Positions 1 through 6,590 of a stretch of DNA of 10,104 nt are shown here, one piece after another. Origin of the DNA: Acidobacteriota bacterium. GTDB taxonomy: Bacteria > Acidobacteriota > Terriglobia > Terriglobales > Acidobacteriaceae. Where the stretch lies: NCBI GenBank assembly GCA_021810815.1, contig JAJZHR010000047.1:1-10104 (forward strand), given 5' to 3'. Within the stretch, counting starts at the first letter, position 1, and every line of letters starts with the position of its first letter. A model generated the notes under the pieces. That model had not been told where the DNA came from. It was given only the letters and a program-made list of their open reading frames with translations, and made no database searches. A program made the translations under genes and the position numbers.

Positions 1-352
1 CATTGGTGACAAACAGATCAACTCCTGTCGAGGAAGCGCAGGCCAACTGCACAGCATCGGGAGCTTTCAGGCTCTTGTCTGCCCGTATGGATGCGTAGCA
101 ACGCGCAGCGTTGAGGTCAAAAGGGATGACCACCGACGTTTGGGAGATGGCCTGCTCGTAGCGCTGGCACAGCACTTCGTCTCCCTTCGATCTCGGCTTC
201 ACAAGGATTTCGCCAACGGTCAAGCTGGAAGTCAGCAACTGGTCTCCGCGAAGGAGCATGCTTCCGCGGAGATCAGCCACCAGCTTCGACATTGGTCCAT
301 AGTCTTCAAACAAGTAGATGAACAGGTTGGTGTCCCAGAAGATCCGGCTCAT
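1..352 (-). CDS. PIN-domain (VapC-type) toxin, 3' end cut by window edge
   Basis: Predicted Mg2+-dependent ribonuclease of the PIN fold, the usual toxin of VapBC-type type II toxin-antitoxin modules. The 117 visible residues begin MSRIFWDTNLFIYLFED. The first catalytic acid is D7 in the W-D-T-N motif, the second is E48 in the VGEIL segment, and the third is D99 in APDAVQLA. The fragment ends FVTN, where the family usually continues with the fourth acid; the next base (G) fits Asp. Family members are about 130-140 aa, so some 15-25 residues lie outside. The start at 352 is chosen because its ATG overlaps the upstream stop as ATGA and GAAGGA sits 5 bases before it. An in-frame ATG at 358 is possible. 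The overlap implies translational coupling to the upstream partner. The domain call is firm; toxin activity is inferred from the pairing. Confidence 0.9.
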   Translation of the reverse strand, partial: MSRIFWDTNLFIYLFEDYGPMSKLVADLRGSMLLRGDQLLTSSLTVGEILVKPRSKGDEVLCQRYEQAISQTSVVIPFDLNAARCYASIRADKSLKAPDAVQLACASSTGVDLFVTN

Positions 353-846
353 AGCCATCCTTCGCGCAGTCGGCGAATATATTCATCCGCATGTTCATCG
401 GCCCAGATCTGCTTGCCGGAGCCGCGCAGGCCCAGAAGCGGGTCTTCCCGGAGCGATTTTCTTATCTGGTCGCTGGACCATTCGGAGTACCAGTCCAGGA
501 GCGGAGCATATTCCGCCGGCAGCCGTTGAAAGTCCGGAACGATGTCGCCGCGTTCGCGATCTGGATGGTAGGTGTCTCCCTTGCGGAAAAGCCTGCGTCG
601 TCCTTTCGAAGTTTCGAAAAGCATCCGCTTGCGCGACGGATTCGGTGGAAGGTTGGCCACACAATGCAGATAGATGTGAGGTTGCACCCCGGCACGCAGC
701 GTCTCCGTCAAGCCCTCCTGTCGTACGCGATTCATGATTTCTGCCACTGAGAAATCTGCCTGGTCAGGGTGCTCTCGATGGAGCAGTGCAGTTGCAATCC
801 AGACTTCATCGGCTACTTTGATGTCGAGGGCTGTTGCAGTTGTCAT
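349..846 (-). CDS. Putative antitoxin / winged-helix-like partner of the PIN protein
   Basis: A 165-aa soluble protein with no signal peptide or membrane segment. Residues about 10-95 look like a compact winged-helix-type module: a helix (VWIATALLHREH), a helix around FSVAEIMNRV, a third helix ending in YLHCVANLPPN, then a basic wing-like stretch (SRKRMLFETSKGRRRLFRKG). The C-terminal tail (about 134-165) runs LLGLRGSGKQIWADEHADEY and then a short basic helix, as expected of a segment that wraps a toxin. I recall similar proteins placed beside PIN genes, but cannot name a Pfam family with certainty. It is first in a two-gene unit and its stop overlaps the PIN start by 4 bases. It is larger than a typical VapB (about 70-90 aa). 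Its ATG has only a weak GGGG (854-857) as ribosome site. Antitoxin and autorepressor roles are inferred from order, coupling and the operator-like repeats upstream. Confidence 0.75.
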   Translation of the reverse strand: MTTATALDIKVADEVWIATALLHREHPDQADFSVAEIMNRVRQEGLTETLRAGVQPHIYLHCVANLPPNPSRKRMLFETSKGRRRLFRKGDTYHPDRERGDIVPDFQRLPAEYAPLLDWYSEWSSDQIRKSLREDPLLGLRGSGKQIWADEHADEYIRRLREGWL

Positions 847-881
847 AGTTGCGCCCCAGAAAAGACTTTAGATTCAAGACA

Positions 882-910
882 ACTATATTACGTGCAAAAG
901 AATTAGTCAA
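882..910 (-). promoter_or_regulatory. Sigma70-type promoter of the toxin-antitoxin module
   Basis: Read on the minus strand, TTGACT (905-910) and TATAGT (882-887) are separated by exactly 17 bases and lie about 36 bases before the antitoxin ATG. The stretch is much more AT-rich than the rest of the window. AAGACA (876-881) abuts the -10 and its inverted copy TGTCTT (911-916) abuts the -35, so the two arms bracket the promoter like an operator. The match to the consensus is good; use of the promoter is inferred. Confidence 0.6.
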
Positions 911-929
911 TGTCTTAAGTGTAATTACA
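911..929. promoter_or_regulatory. Palindromic operator candidate next to the -35
   Basis: Immediately upstream of the -35 lie CTTAAG (914-919), a 6-base palindrome, and TGTAATTACA (920-929), a perfect 10-base palindrome. Together with the flanking TGTCTT half-site they are the densest symmetric sequence in the spacer. They are plausible binding sites for the module's own winged-helix-like protein, but short AT-rich palindromes also arise by chance. Confidence 0.35.
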
Positions 930-957
930 TTGTTAAGGCGGAACTCGGTTAGCGTAT

Positions 958-973
958 GCGATGGCCGCATCGC
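958..973. other. Small GC-rich hairpin
   Basis: GCGATG (958-963) and CATCGC (968-973) form a 6-base stem with a 4-base loop, GCCG. It lies downstream of the receptor gene read on the minus strand, so it could help to end that transcript. No T-run follows in either direction, so it is not a typical intrinsic terminator. Confidence 0.3.
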
Positions 974-1002
974 TGGAGTAGGCTCTGGCACCGGCGAACC
1001 GC

Positions 1003-1033
1003 GAGGATCTTCGCTTCGCTCAGAAGGATGACA
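1003..1033. repeat. Dispersed intergenic repeat-like element ('CHPSERSE' type)
   Basis: Read on the minus strand the element begins TGTCATCCTTCTGAGCGAAG and continues with GCGAAGATCCTC. It contains the direct repeat GCGAAGCGAAG. This closely resembles a short element that I recall as scattered through intergenic regions of many bacterial genomes, where it produces spurious peptides with CHPERSEGS or similar; here one frame gives SCHPSERSEDP. Only one copy is in this window, so repetition itself cannot be shown from these data. Confidence 0.5.
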
Positions 1034-1061
1034 ACTCATTTTGTGGGCGGCAAAGGGGTGA

Positions 1062-3281
1062 TTATTGGCTGGCCGAGCCGGGAAGCCCGATCCTGAGCCC
1101 GATGGTGACGATGCGCGGCGAGGCGAGCGTGAGCACGGGTGTTTTTCCGGCTTCGATGGAGCGGTCGAAGAGGTTGCTGCCGGAGGCGTACAGGACGAGG
1201 CGCTGTCCGAAGGAGTGTTCGGCGTGGGCATCGAGGCTGAAATAGCCGTGCAGCATGTAGGTGTTCACGTCGTCGTCGAACTGCCTGCCGCTGGTGCGGG
1301 CGAGCAGGTTGATCTCTCCCCAGCGGGAGTGGCTGGCGCGGACGCTCATGGTGGCCATCTGGTGCGCGACCTGGGGAATCCATTTGCCGATGAGCGAGGG
1401 CTGCTGGTCGAAGCGGGTGACGGTGGCGTCAGCGTACTGATAGCCGCCGATGACGGAGAGCCAGGGCAGAGGGCGGAGGTCGTAGTCGAGAGCGACGCCG
1501 GCGCTGCGGATCTGGCCGAGGTTGTCGCGCTGCTTGAGGATGGTGGTGGGCGTGGCGTGGAGGGTGAGCGCTGTGACGGGGCGGTTCACCACGGTCCAGA
1601 AGTAGCTGAGGCGCAGGGTTCCGGCGAGGCCGCTTTGACGGTCGGAGGTCAACTGCGTTCCACCTTCGACGCCGGTGGCGCGTTCGGAGAGGAGATCGGG
1701 GTTGGCGAGGGTTGTGGCCTGGCCGACCTGACCGGTGCGGTACAGCTCGTAGATGGTGGGCGAGCGGAAGGCGCGGAAGGCGGTGGCGGTGAGGGCGATC
1801 TGGGGCGTGAGGCGGCGGACAACGCCGATGCGTGGATTGGCGACGATCTCAACGCGGTCGGGAATGGTGCTCGCGATGGTGGGAGTGCCGCTGGCGGCCT
1901 GCTTCCACTGCCTGGCGTCGAAGTTGCCGAAGTGGTCCACGCGCATTCCGGCGGAGAGCGTCCAGGCCTGGAGGTTCAGCAGAGCCTCGCCGTAGCCTCC
2001 GGTGTCGCGCTGGCGGGCGGTGGTGACGGAAAGACCGTTGGGGAGGCTGTTGGCGATGGGAACTTCATCGTCGAGGCCGCGAATGTCGTGGGTTTCGACG
2101 CCGGCCAGAAGGGTGAGCCGGCGGGCGACGACGGTGGAGCTTTCCAGCTTGCCGCCAAGCTCCTCCGCAGGTGTTTTCAGGCGCCTGGTCAGCCGCTCGG
2201 ATTGGCGGTTGGGGGCGATGGCGGAGAAGGTCTGGCGGTAGTGGGCGTTGGAGCCGTAGAGGCGGAGCATCAGGTGCTCGGAGGCGGCGGGGGACCAGTC
2301 TCCTCCGGTGGAGTAGCGCCAGAGGCGGATTCCGTTGGTTTGCAGACGGGTTCCGTTGGCGCGGGCGTCGTTGTAGGCGTTGCCGCGCAGGAAGAGGCTT
2401 GCGTTGGGGCCGAGATCGCGCCGCAGATCGGCGGCGGCGTTCTCCAGATGGACGTTGGAGTTGGTGTCCACGGGGCCGCGCAGGTTGGGAGCGATGAGGG
2501 TGTAGCCGTCGGTGCGGATGATGCCCATGGCGGCGAGGCCAGCCCATTGGCGGCCTGCCGCGCCGTGTGCGAAGCTGCCTTCGAGGGCTCCGGTGCGGGT
2601 GTTCTCAGAGCCTTCGCTGGCGTCGAAGTGGAAGGCGCGGCCGGCCTGCTCAGGATTGGTCTGGATGACGTTGACGACGCCGCCGACGGCGCTGGAGCCG
2701 TAGAGGTCAGAGGCTCCACCGCGGACGACTTCGACGGACTGAATGGTGAGGGAAGGGAACTCCTCCCAATGCACCCAGCCGCCGAAGGCGTCGTTGAGCG
2801 GCACGTGGTCGCTGAGCACCAGGGTGCGGCTGGAGGCGGTGGAACCGAGTCCGCGGAGGGAGATGCCCTGGGCGGTGGGGTTGGCGATGAGGGTGCTGGA
2901 GCGGCGGAACAGCTCCACGCCGGGGACCTGGCGCAACTGGTCTCCAAGAGCAGGCCAGGCGGACTCCTGCAACTGCTTTGCGGTGACGACGCGGGTGCTG
3001 GAGGCGCTGGCGCTGGCGGGCAGGGCTGTGCCGTAGGCGGTGACGGTGATCTGATCGCGGCGCTGGAGGGTGGTGGCCGCAGTCTGCTGGCCGGAGGTTT
3101 TGCTGGAAGTCCGGGCGGCCGGCTGCGCTCCGTTCGATGGAGGGGAGGTCTGGGAAGGAGAGGTCTGGCCGCAGGCGGTTGCGAAGCTGCCAAGCAGCAG
3201 AGATCCGAGAGCCAGACGGCGCGCTAGGTCCCTTGATGTGGCGCGGGGATGTTTCGATCCTGCGGAGTTGTAGAGGTGCAT
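1062..3281 (-). CDS. TonB-dependent outer-membrane receptor
   Basis: A 739-aa energised uptake receptor of the outer membrane, of the siderophore/vitamin B12 type. Residues 1-37 look like a signal peptide with a basic N-region and the core LALGSLLLGSFATA. A Ser/Thr/Pro/Gln/Ala-rich linker of about 38 residues follows, then a TonB box (DQITVTAY, 76-83). The plug domain spans about 95-206 and contains RQVPGVELFRR, GISLRGLGS and VEVVRGGASDLYGSSAVGG. The rest is the 22-strand barrel, with NPRIGVVRRLTP and FRAFRSPTIYELYR typical of its middle. The last strand ends in Leu followed by PGSASQ, so the common terminal aromatic is absent. The substrate cannot be told from sequence and no siderophore, B12 or sugar genes are nearby. 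The gene follows the 235-aa secreted-protein gene after 40 bases and is probably co-transcribed. The ribosome site before the ATG at 3281 is weak. Confidence 0.93.
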   Translation of the reverse strand: MHLYNSAGSKHPRATSRDLARRLALGSLLLGSFATACGQTSPSQTSPPSNGAQPAARTSSKTSGQQTAATTLQRRDQITVTAYGTALPASASASSTRVVTAKQLQESAWPALGDQLRQVPGVELFRRSSTLIANPTAQGISLRGLGSTASSRTLVLSDHVPLNDAFGGWVHWEEFPSLTIQSVEVVRGGASDLYGSSAVGGVVNVIQTNPEQAGRAFHFDASEGSENTRTGALEGSFAHGAAGRQWAGLAAMGIIRTDGYTLIAPNLRGPVDTNSNVHLENAAADLRRDLGPNASLFLRGNAYNDARANGTRLQTNGIRLWRYSTGGDWSPAASEHLMLRLYGSNAHYRQTFSAIAPNRQSERLTRRLKTPAEELGGKLESSTVVARRLTLLAGVETHDIRGLDDEVPIANSLPNGLSVTTARQRDTGGYGEALLNLQAWTLSAGMRVDHFGNFDARQWKQAASGTPTIASTIPDRVEIVANPRIGVVRRLTPQIALTATAFRAFRSPTIYELYRTGQVGQATTLANPDLLSERATGVEGGTQLTSDRQSGLAGTLRLSYFWTVVNRPVTALTLHATPTTILKQRDNLGQIRSAGVALDYDLRPLPWLSVIGGYQYADATVTRFDQQPSLIGKWIPQVAHQMATMSVRASHSRWGEINLLARTSGRQFDDDVNTYMLHGYFSLDAHAEHSFGQRLVLYASGSNLFDRSIEAGKTPVLTLASPRIVTIGLRIGLPGSASQ

Positions 3282-3321
3282 CGGTATCGGCCGCCGTTCC
3301 AGAGCGCGTGGTGTAGATCCA

Positions 3322-4029
3322 TTATGGCCGCTGCCCGCGGTCCGGTTTGGTCACTGCGCCGAACTCGCGCGTCAGGTTCAGGACGAATTCGATCCCAAAT
3401 TTCACGCCGAGGCGCTGGGAGGTGTTGCCAAGGGTGAGGCTGGACTCGGGGGAGTAGGCGTTCGCCAGCGCTGTGGACATGCCGAAGCCAAGCATGTTGG
3501 AGATGTTGGGCGTCTGCCTGCCCTTGTCGTTGTAGGCGACGGCCTCGCTGCGCAGTGCCCACCATACGCGCGACCCGACGGAGCCGGCGCCCTTGCGGAA
3601 GTAGCGCGGGTCTTCGTGGAAGATGACGGGCAGCAGTCCGGTGGTGAAGAAGTTGGTGGAGGCGAGGTTGCCAGCGCTGTAGCCGACCCTCTCTCCGAAG
3701 GAACTGGGACCCAGGCCGTAGTTTGGTCCGTAGCCCGCTCCCTGGCTGAATCCAGCGAAGGCCAATGTTTCGACGAGGAAAGAGGGGTCCACCGTCTTGA
3801 AGTAGGCCAGTTTGAGCTTCTGCATGGGCCACAGGCGCGCCACCGGGATGTCAGGATCGGGAACCGTCTGGAAGCCGGGGAAAATCAGAAGCGTGCGGCG
3901 ATGGACGATGGGGGCTTCCGGCAGGGAGGGGTCGAGTTTGGCCTGGGCGTCGCATGGCAGGGTGGAGAGCCCTGCCAACAGCACTGCGCACAGAGCGGCG
4001 GCCAGGTGGTTCTTTCTGAACTCTTTCAA
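3322..4029 (-). CDS. Secreted/outer-membrane-associated protein of unknown function
   Basis: A 235-aa protein with a clear signal peptide: a basic start, the hydrophobic core AAALCAVLLAGL, and a probable cut after DAQA (residue 30). The mature part carries GAGYGPNYGLGPSSFGERVG (about 97-116), FFTTGLLPVIFHEDPRYFRK (127-146) and NMLGFGMSTALANAYSP (178-194). It ends in alternating hydrophobic strands (GVKFGIEFVLNLTREF), which suggests a small membrane-associated beta structure. I recognise the HEDPRYFRK pattern from uncharacterised secreted proteins common in Acidobacteriota; no function is known to me. The start is TTG at 4029: GGGAG (4035-4039) lies 5 bases upstream, the signal peptide begins right there, and no in-frame ATG occurs before residue 69. 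It is upstream of the TonB-dependent receptor and probably in one operon with it, so a role in the same outer-membrane process is possible but unproven. Confidence 0.85.
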   Translation of the reverse strand: MKEFRKNHLAAALCAVLLAGLSTLPCDAQAKLDPSLPEAPIVHRRTLLIFPGFQTVPDPDIPVARLWPMQKLKLAYFKTVDPSFLVETLAFAGFSQGAGYGPNYGLGPSSFGERVGYSAGNLASTNFFTTGLLPVIFHEDPRYFRKGAGSVGSRVWWALRSEAVAYNDKGRQTPNISNMLGFGMSTALANAYSPESSLTLGNTSQRLGVKFGIEFVLNLTREFGAVTKPDRGQRP

Positions 4030-4390
4030 ATTAGCTCCCGCTCGATTGGACTACCCTGTGCCGGAACCGATAGCTGTGCGGTCTGCTCTGCGCTCTGCGA
4101 ACCGCACTGCGTTTGGAATGGACTGCGCTGATGCCTGGGCAGAGCGCGCAGCAGCCGGGAGCCGTGCCCCAGGCTGTTGCTTGAAAGATGATACGGCATC
4201 GGCAGGAGATCTCCAGATGCGCGGGAGCATAGCGCGAAGCATCCGAACTGGCGTTACAATCGTCTAAATCGTGACAGCGCGCTCGGGCGTTGCAAGCGCA
4301 GGTTGTTCCGAAAAATTTTATCGCCGGGAGACCGGCCGGGAATTCGGGGTCTCGACCATCGCTTCCAAATCTGGCAAGGAAAGCTCAGCA
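4030..4390. other. Divergent spacer without a gene
   Basis: This 361-base region separates the minus-strand secreted-protein/receptor pair from the plus-strand TPR/rhomboid pair, so it should hold both promoters. On the plus strand TACAAT (4255-4260) is a reasonable -10, but no convincing -35 precedes it at normal spacing. GTGCGGT (4076-4082) and ACCGCAC (4101-4107) form a 7-base inverted repeat around CTCTGCG-type repeats, close to the secreted-protein start. A GTG at 4271 is in frame with the TPR gene, but the peptide it would add has no signal-peptide character. I see no other gene or RNA. Confidence 0.5.
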
Positions 4391-6532
4391 ATGACCTACC
4401 CCACCCGCAGCCGCTACCCCGCGACGGCGGCCTTGTGCGCAGCTCTGGCGGTGTCCACGTTGTCGGCGCACGCCTTCAGCAAGCAGAAGCCGCCCAAGAC
4501 GGCGCCTGTTGCGGATCAGGCCGCCGGACAGCCCGGCGCTTCCGATCATGCAGCGTCGTACTACCACTATGCGCTGGCGCACATGTACGAGGATCTGGCG
4601 ACCACGTATGGCCAGTCGGGCTATGCGACGCAGGCGATCGAAGAGTACAAGCTGGCCCTCGACAACGATCCGAACTCCGAGTTTCTGAAGAATGGGCTTG
4701 CGGGCCTGTACTACAAGACGGGCCGCATACGCGACGCGATACTGGCCGCGCAGGAGCAGATCAAGCTCGACCCCAACAATCTGGACGCGCATGTTCTGCT
4801 GGGGCGCATCTACCTGCGTTCGCTGAGCGACAGCCAGGGCAATGCGGGAGGGAGCGCCTCCACGGGCGACCAGTCGGGCGAAATGCTGCATCTTGCCATC
4901 GGCGAGTATACGAAGATCGTGGAATTGCAGCCGAAGAGCATCGAAAACCACCTTCTTCTGGGGCAGCTCTACGCTCTGGACCACGACTCCGCGCAGGCCG
5001 AGGCTCAGTTCAAGGCGGCCCAGGCGATCGATCCGTCGTCCGAGGACGTGGTGCTGAACATGGCGCGTCTGTTCAGCGAGCAGGGCGACCCGCAGCGCGC
5101 GGCCACTGCCCTGAACGCAGTTCCAGTGGACGACCGCACGGCGCGCATCAATTTCGCGCTTGGAGCGACGTATGACCAGTTGAAGCAGGGGAAGAAGGCG
5201 ATTGATGCCTACCGCGCGGCTCTGGCCCAGGAGCCGGACAATCTGGACGCGCAACGCGGGCTGGCGCAGAACCTGTTCATGGACGGTCAACTGGACGCTG
5301 CTCTGGAGGAGTACCAGGCCATTGCTGTGGCCGATCCGCAGGACGCCCAGTCCTACCTGCGCATAGCGGAGATTGAGCGTCGCAAGGGCCAACTGGATCA
5401 GGCGCTGGCCACTCTGGAGAAGGCGAAGTCGCTGGTGCAGGATTCCGTGGAGGTGGCCTACAACGAGGCGCTGCTCAATGACTCGATGGGCCACACGGAC
5501 GCCGCGATCGAGGGGCTCAAGAAGCTGCTTGCCGACTCCGCCCATGCGGACGGCCAGTATTCGGAAGCCGACAAGAGCAACCGCGCCATCTTCATCGATC
5601 GGCTGGCGCAGATCTATCGCGAGCAGAACCGCACGGAGGACGCAGTCGCGCTCTACAAGCAACTGCTCCCTCTGGGCGGAGACTACACCGTGCGCGGCTA
5701 CCAGGGCGAGGTGGACGCCTATCGCGATGCCCGCATGTGGCCTCAGGCTACGGCCGCGGCCCAGGAGGCGGCGCAGGAGCTGCCGAAAAATGCGCAGGTG
5801 AAGCTGACCCTGGCCGGACAATTGGCCGACACGGGCAAGCCGGAAGAGGGCATCGCGATGGCGAAGTCCCTGCTGAAGGGGACATCGGGGAAGCCCAACC
5901 CGGAGGATCGCGACGTTGAGATGGCGCTGGCGCAAATCTACAGCCGGCTGCGCCGCTGGAACGATGCGAATGCAGCTCTGGATCAGGCGCAGGCGACCGC
6001 GACCAAGCCGGAGGACAAGCTGTACATCGCGTTCCTGCGCGGATCGATCTACGACCGGGAGAAGCAGTACAACCAGGCCGAGGCGGAGTTCCGCAAGGCG
6101 CTGGCCATCGACCCGTCGAATGCGATGGTGCTGAACTACCTTGGCTACTCGCTGGCGGACCGGGGCGTGCGTCTGGATGAGGCGCTGAAGCTGCTGCGCA
6201 AGGCGGTGGAGCTGGACCCGCAGAACGGCTCCTACCTGGACTCTCTGGGATGGGCCTACTACAAGCTGGGCCAGTATCCTCTGGCGGAGGAGAACCTGCG
6301 CAAAGCCGTGGAGCGCATGCCGCAGGAAGCGACCATCCATGAGCATCTCGGCGAACTGTACGAGAAGACGGATCAACTGAAGGCAGCCGCGGAGCAGTAT
6401 GAGCGCGCGCTTGCCGAATTCTCCAAGACGCTGCCCGCCGACATTGAGCCGGGAGATGTGGAGAAGGCGCGCTCCAGCCTGGAGTCCACCAAAGTGAAGC
6501 TCGCGAAAGCGACCAGTTCCGGGCGCAAGTAA
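4391..6532 (+). CDS. Exported tetratricopeptide-repeat (TPR) protein
   Basis: A 713-aa protein with a signal peptide (ATAALCAALAVSTLSAHA, cut near residue 28) and then TPR units almost to the end, about 12-14 by eye. Clear units include AIEEYKLALDNDPNS, AIGEYTKIVELQPKS, AIDAYRAALAQEPDN, ALEEYQAIAVADPQD, AEAEFRKALAIDPSN, ALKLLRKAVELDPQN and AEENLRKAVERMPQE. An insert around residues 147-165 (SDSQGNAGGSASTGDQSGE) interrupts the early repeats. The C-terminus is a charged, coiled tail with no catalytic domain. TPR arrays bind other proteins, so a periplasmic or envelope scaffold role is likely; the partner is unknown. ATG 4391 is chosen over an in-frame GTG at 4271 because it starts the signal peptide and has AAGGA about 10 bases upstream. 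The rhomboid gene follows after 58 bases and is probably co-transcribed. Confidence 0.9.
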   Translation: MTYPTRSRYPATAALCAALAVSTLSAHAFSKQKPPKTAPVADQAAGQPGASDHAASYYHYALAHMYEDLATTYGQSGYATQAIEEYKLALDNDPNSEFLKNGLAGLYYKTGRIRDAILAAQEQIKLDPNNLDAHVLLGRIYLRSLSDSQGNAGGSASTGDQSGEMLHLAIGEYTKIVELQPKSIENHLLLGQLYALDHDSAQAEAQFKAAQAIDPSSEDVVLNMARLFSEQGDPQRAATALNAVPVDDRTARINFALGATYDQLKQGKKAIDAYRAALAQEPDNLDAQRGLAQNLFMDGQLDAALEEYQAIAVADPQDAQSYLRIAEIERRKGQLDQALATLEKAKSLVQDSVEVAYNEALLNDSMGHTDAAIEGLKKLLADSAHADGQYSEADKSNRAIFIDRLAQIYREQNRTEDAVALYKQLLPLGGDYTVRGYQGEVDAYRDARMWPQATAAAQEAAQELPKNAQVKLTLAGQLADTGKPEEGIAMAKSLLKGTSGKPNPEDRDVEMALAQIYSRLRRWNDANAALDQAQATATKPEDKLYIAFLRGSIYDREKQYNQAEAEFRKALAIDPSNAMVLNYLGYSLADRGVRLDEALKLLRKAVELDPQNGSYLDSLGWAYYKLGQYPLAEENLRKAVERMPQEATIHEHLGELYEKTDQLKAAAEQYERALAEFSKTLPADIEPGDVEKARSSLESTKVKLAKATSSGRK

Positions 6533-6590
6533 GGCTCCGGCAGCGCCGCTCATTTGTCATGCGGCAAGCGGCAGGATAGCTTAGAGAGAG

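Noticed and set aside
318..750. Plus-strand open frames across the toxin-antitoxin genes
   Set aside because: The minus-strand genes have PIN catalytic residues, ATGA coupling and a matching promoter; the plus-strand frames have none of these.
1065..3227. Long plus-strand open frame (720 codons) opposite the receptor gene
   Set aside because: It is Gly/Ala/Val/Glu-rich with no recognisable domain, as expected from the antisense of GC-rich codons, while the minus strand encodes a complete TonB-dependent receptor.
4271..4390. GTG 4271 as the start of the TPR gene
   Set aside because: It would bury the signal peptide 40 residues inside the protein; ATG 4391 with AAGGA upstream fits better.
4385..6553. 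Long minus-strand open frame (722 codons) opposite the TPR gene
   Set aside because: Its Leu/Arg/Gln/Val-rich composition mirrors the TPR repeats on the other strand; no domain or signal is visible.
6541..6575. GCCGC...GCGGC inverted repeat after the TPR stop as a terminator
   Set aside because: The arms are only 5 bases with an 11-base loop and no T-run; the rhomboid gene follows closely and is probably co-transcribed.
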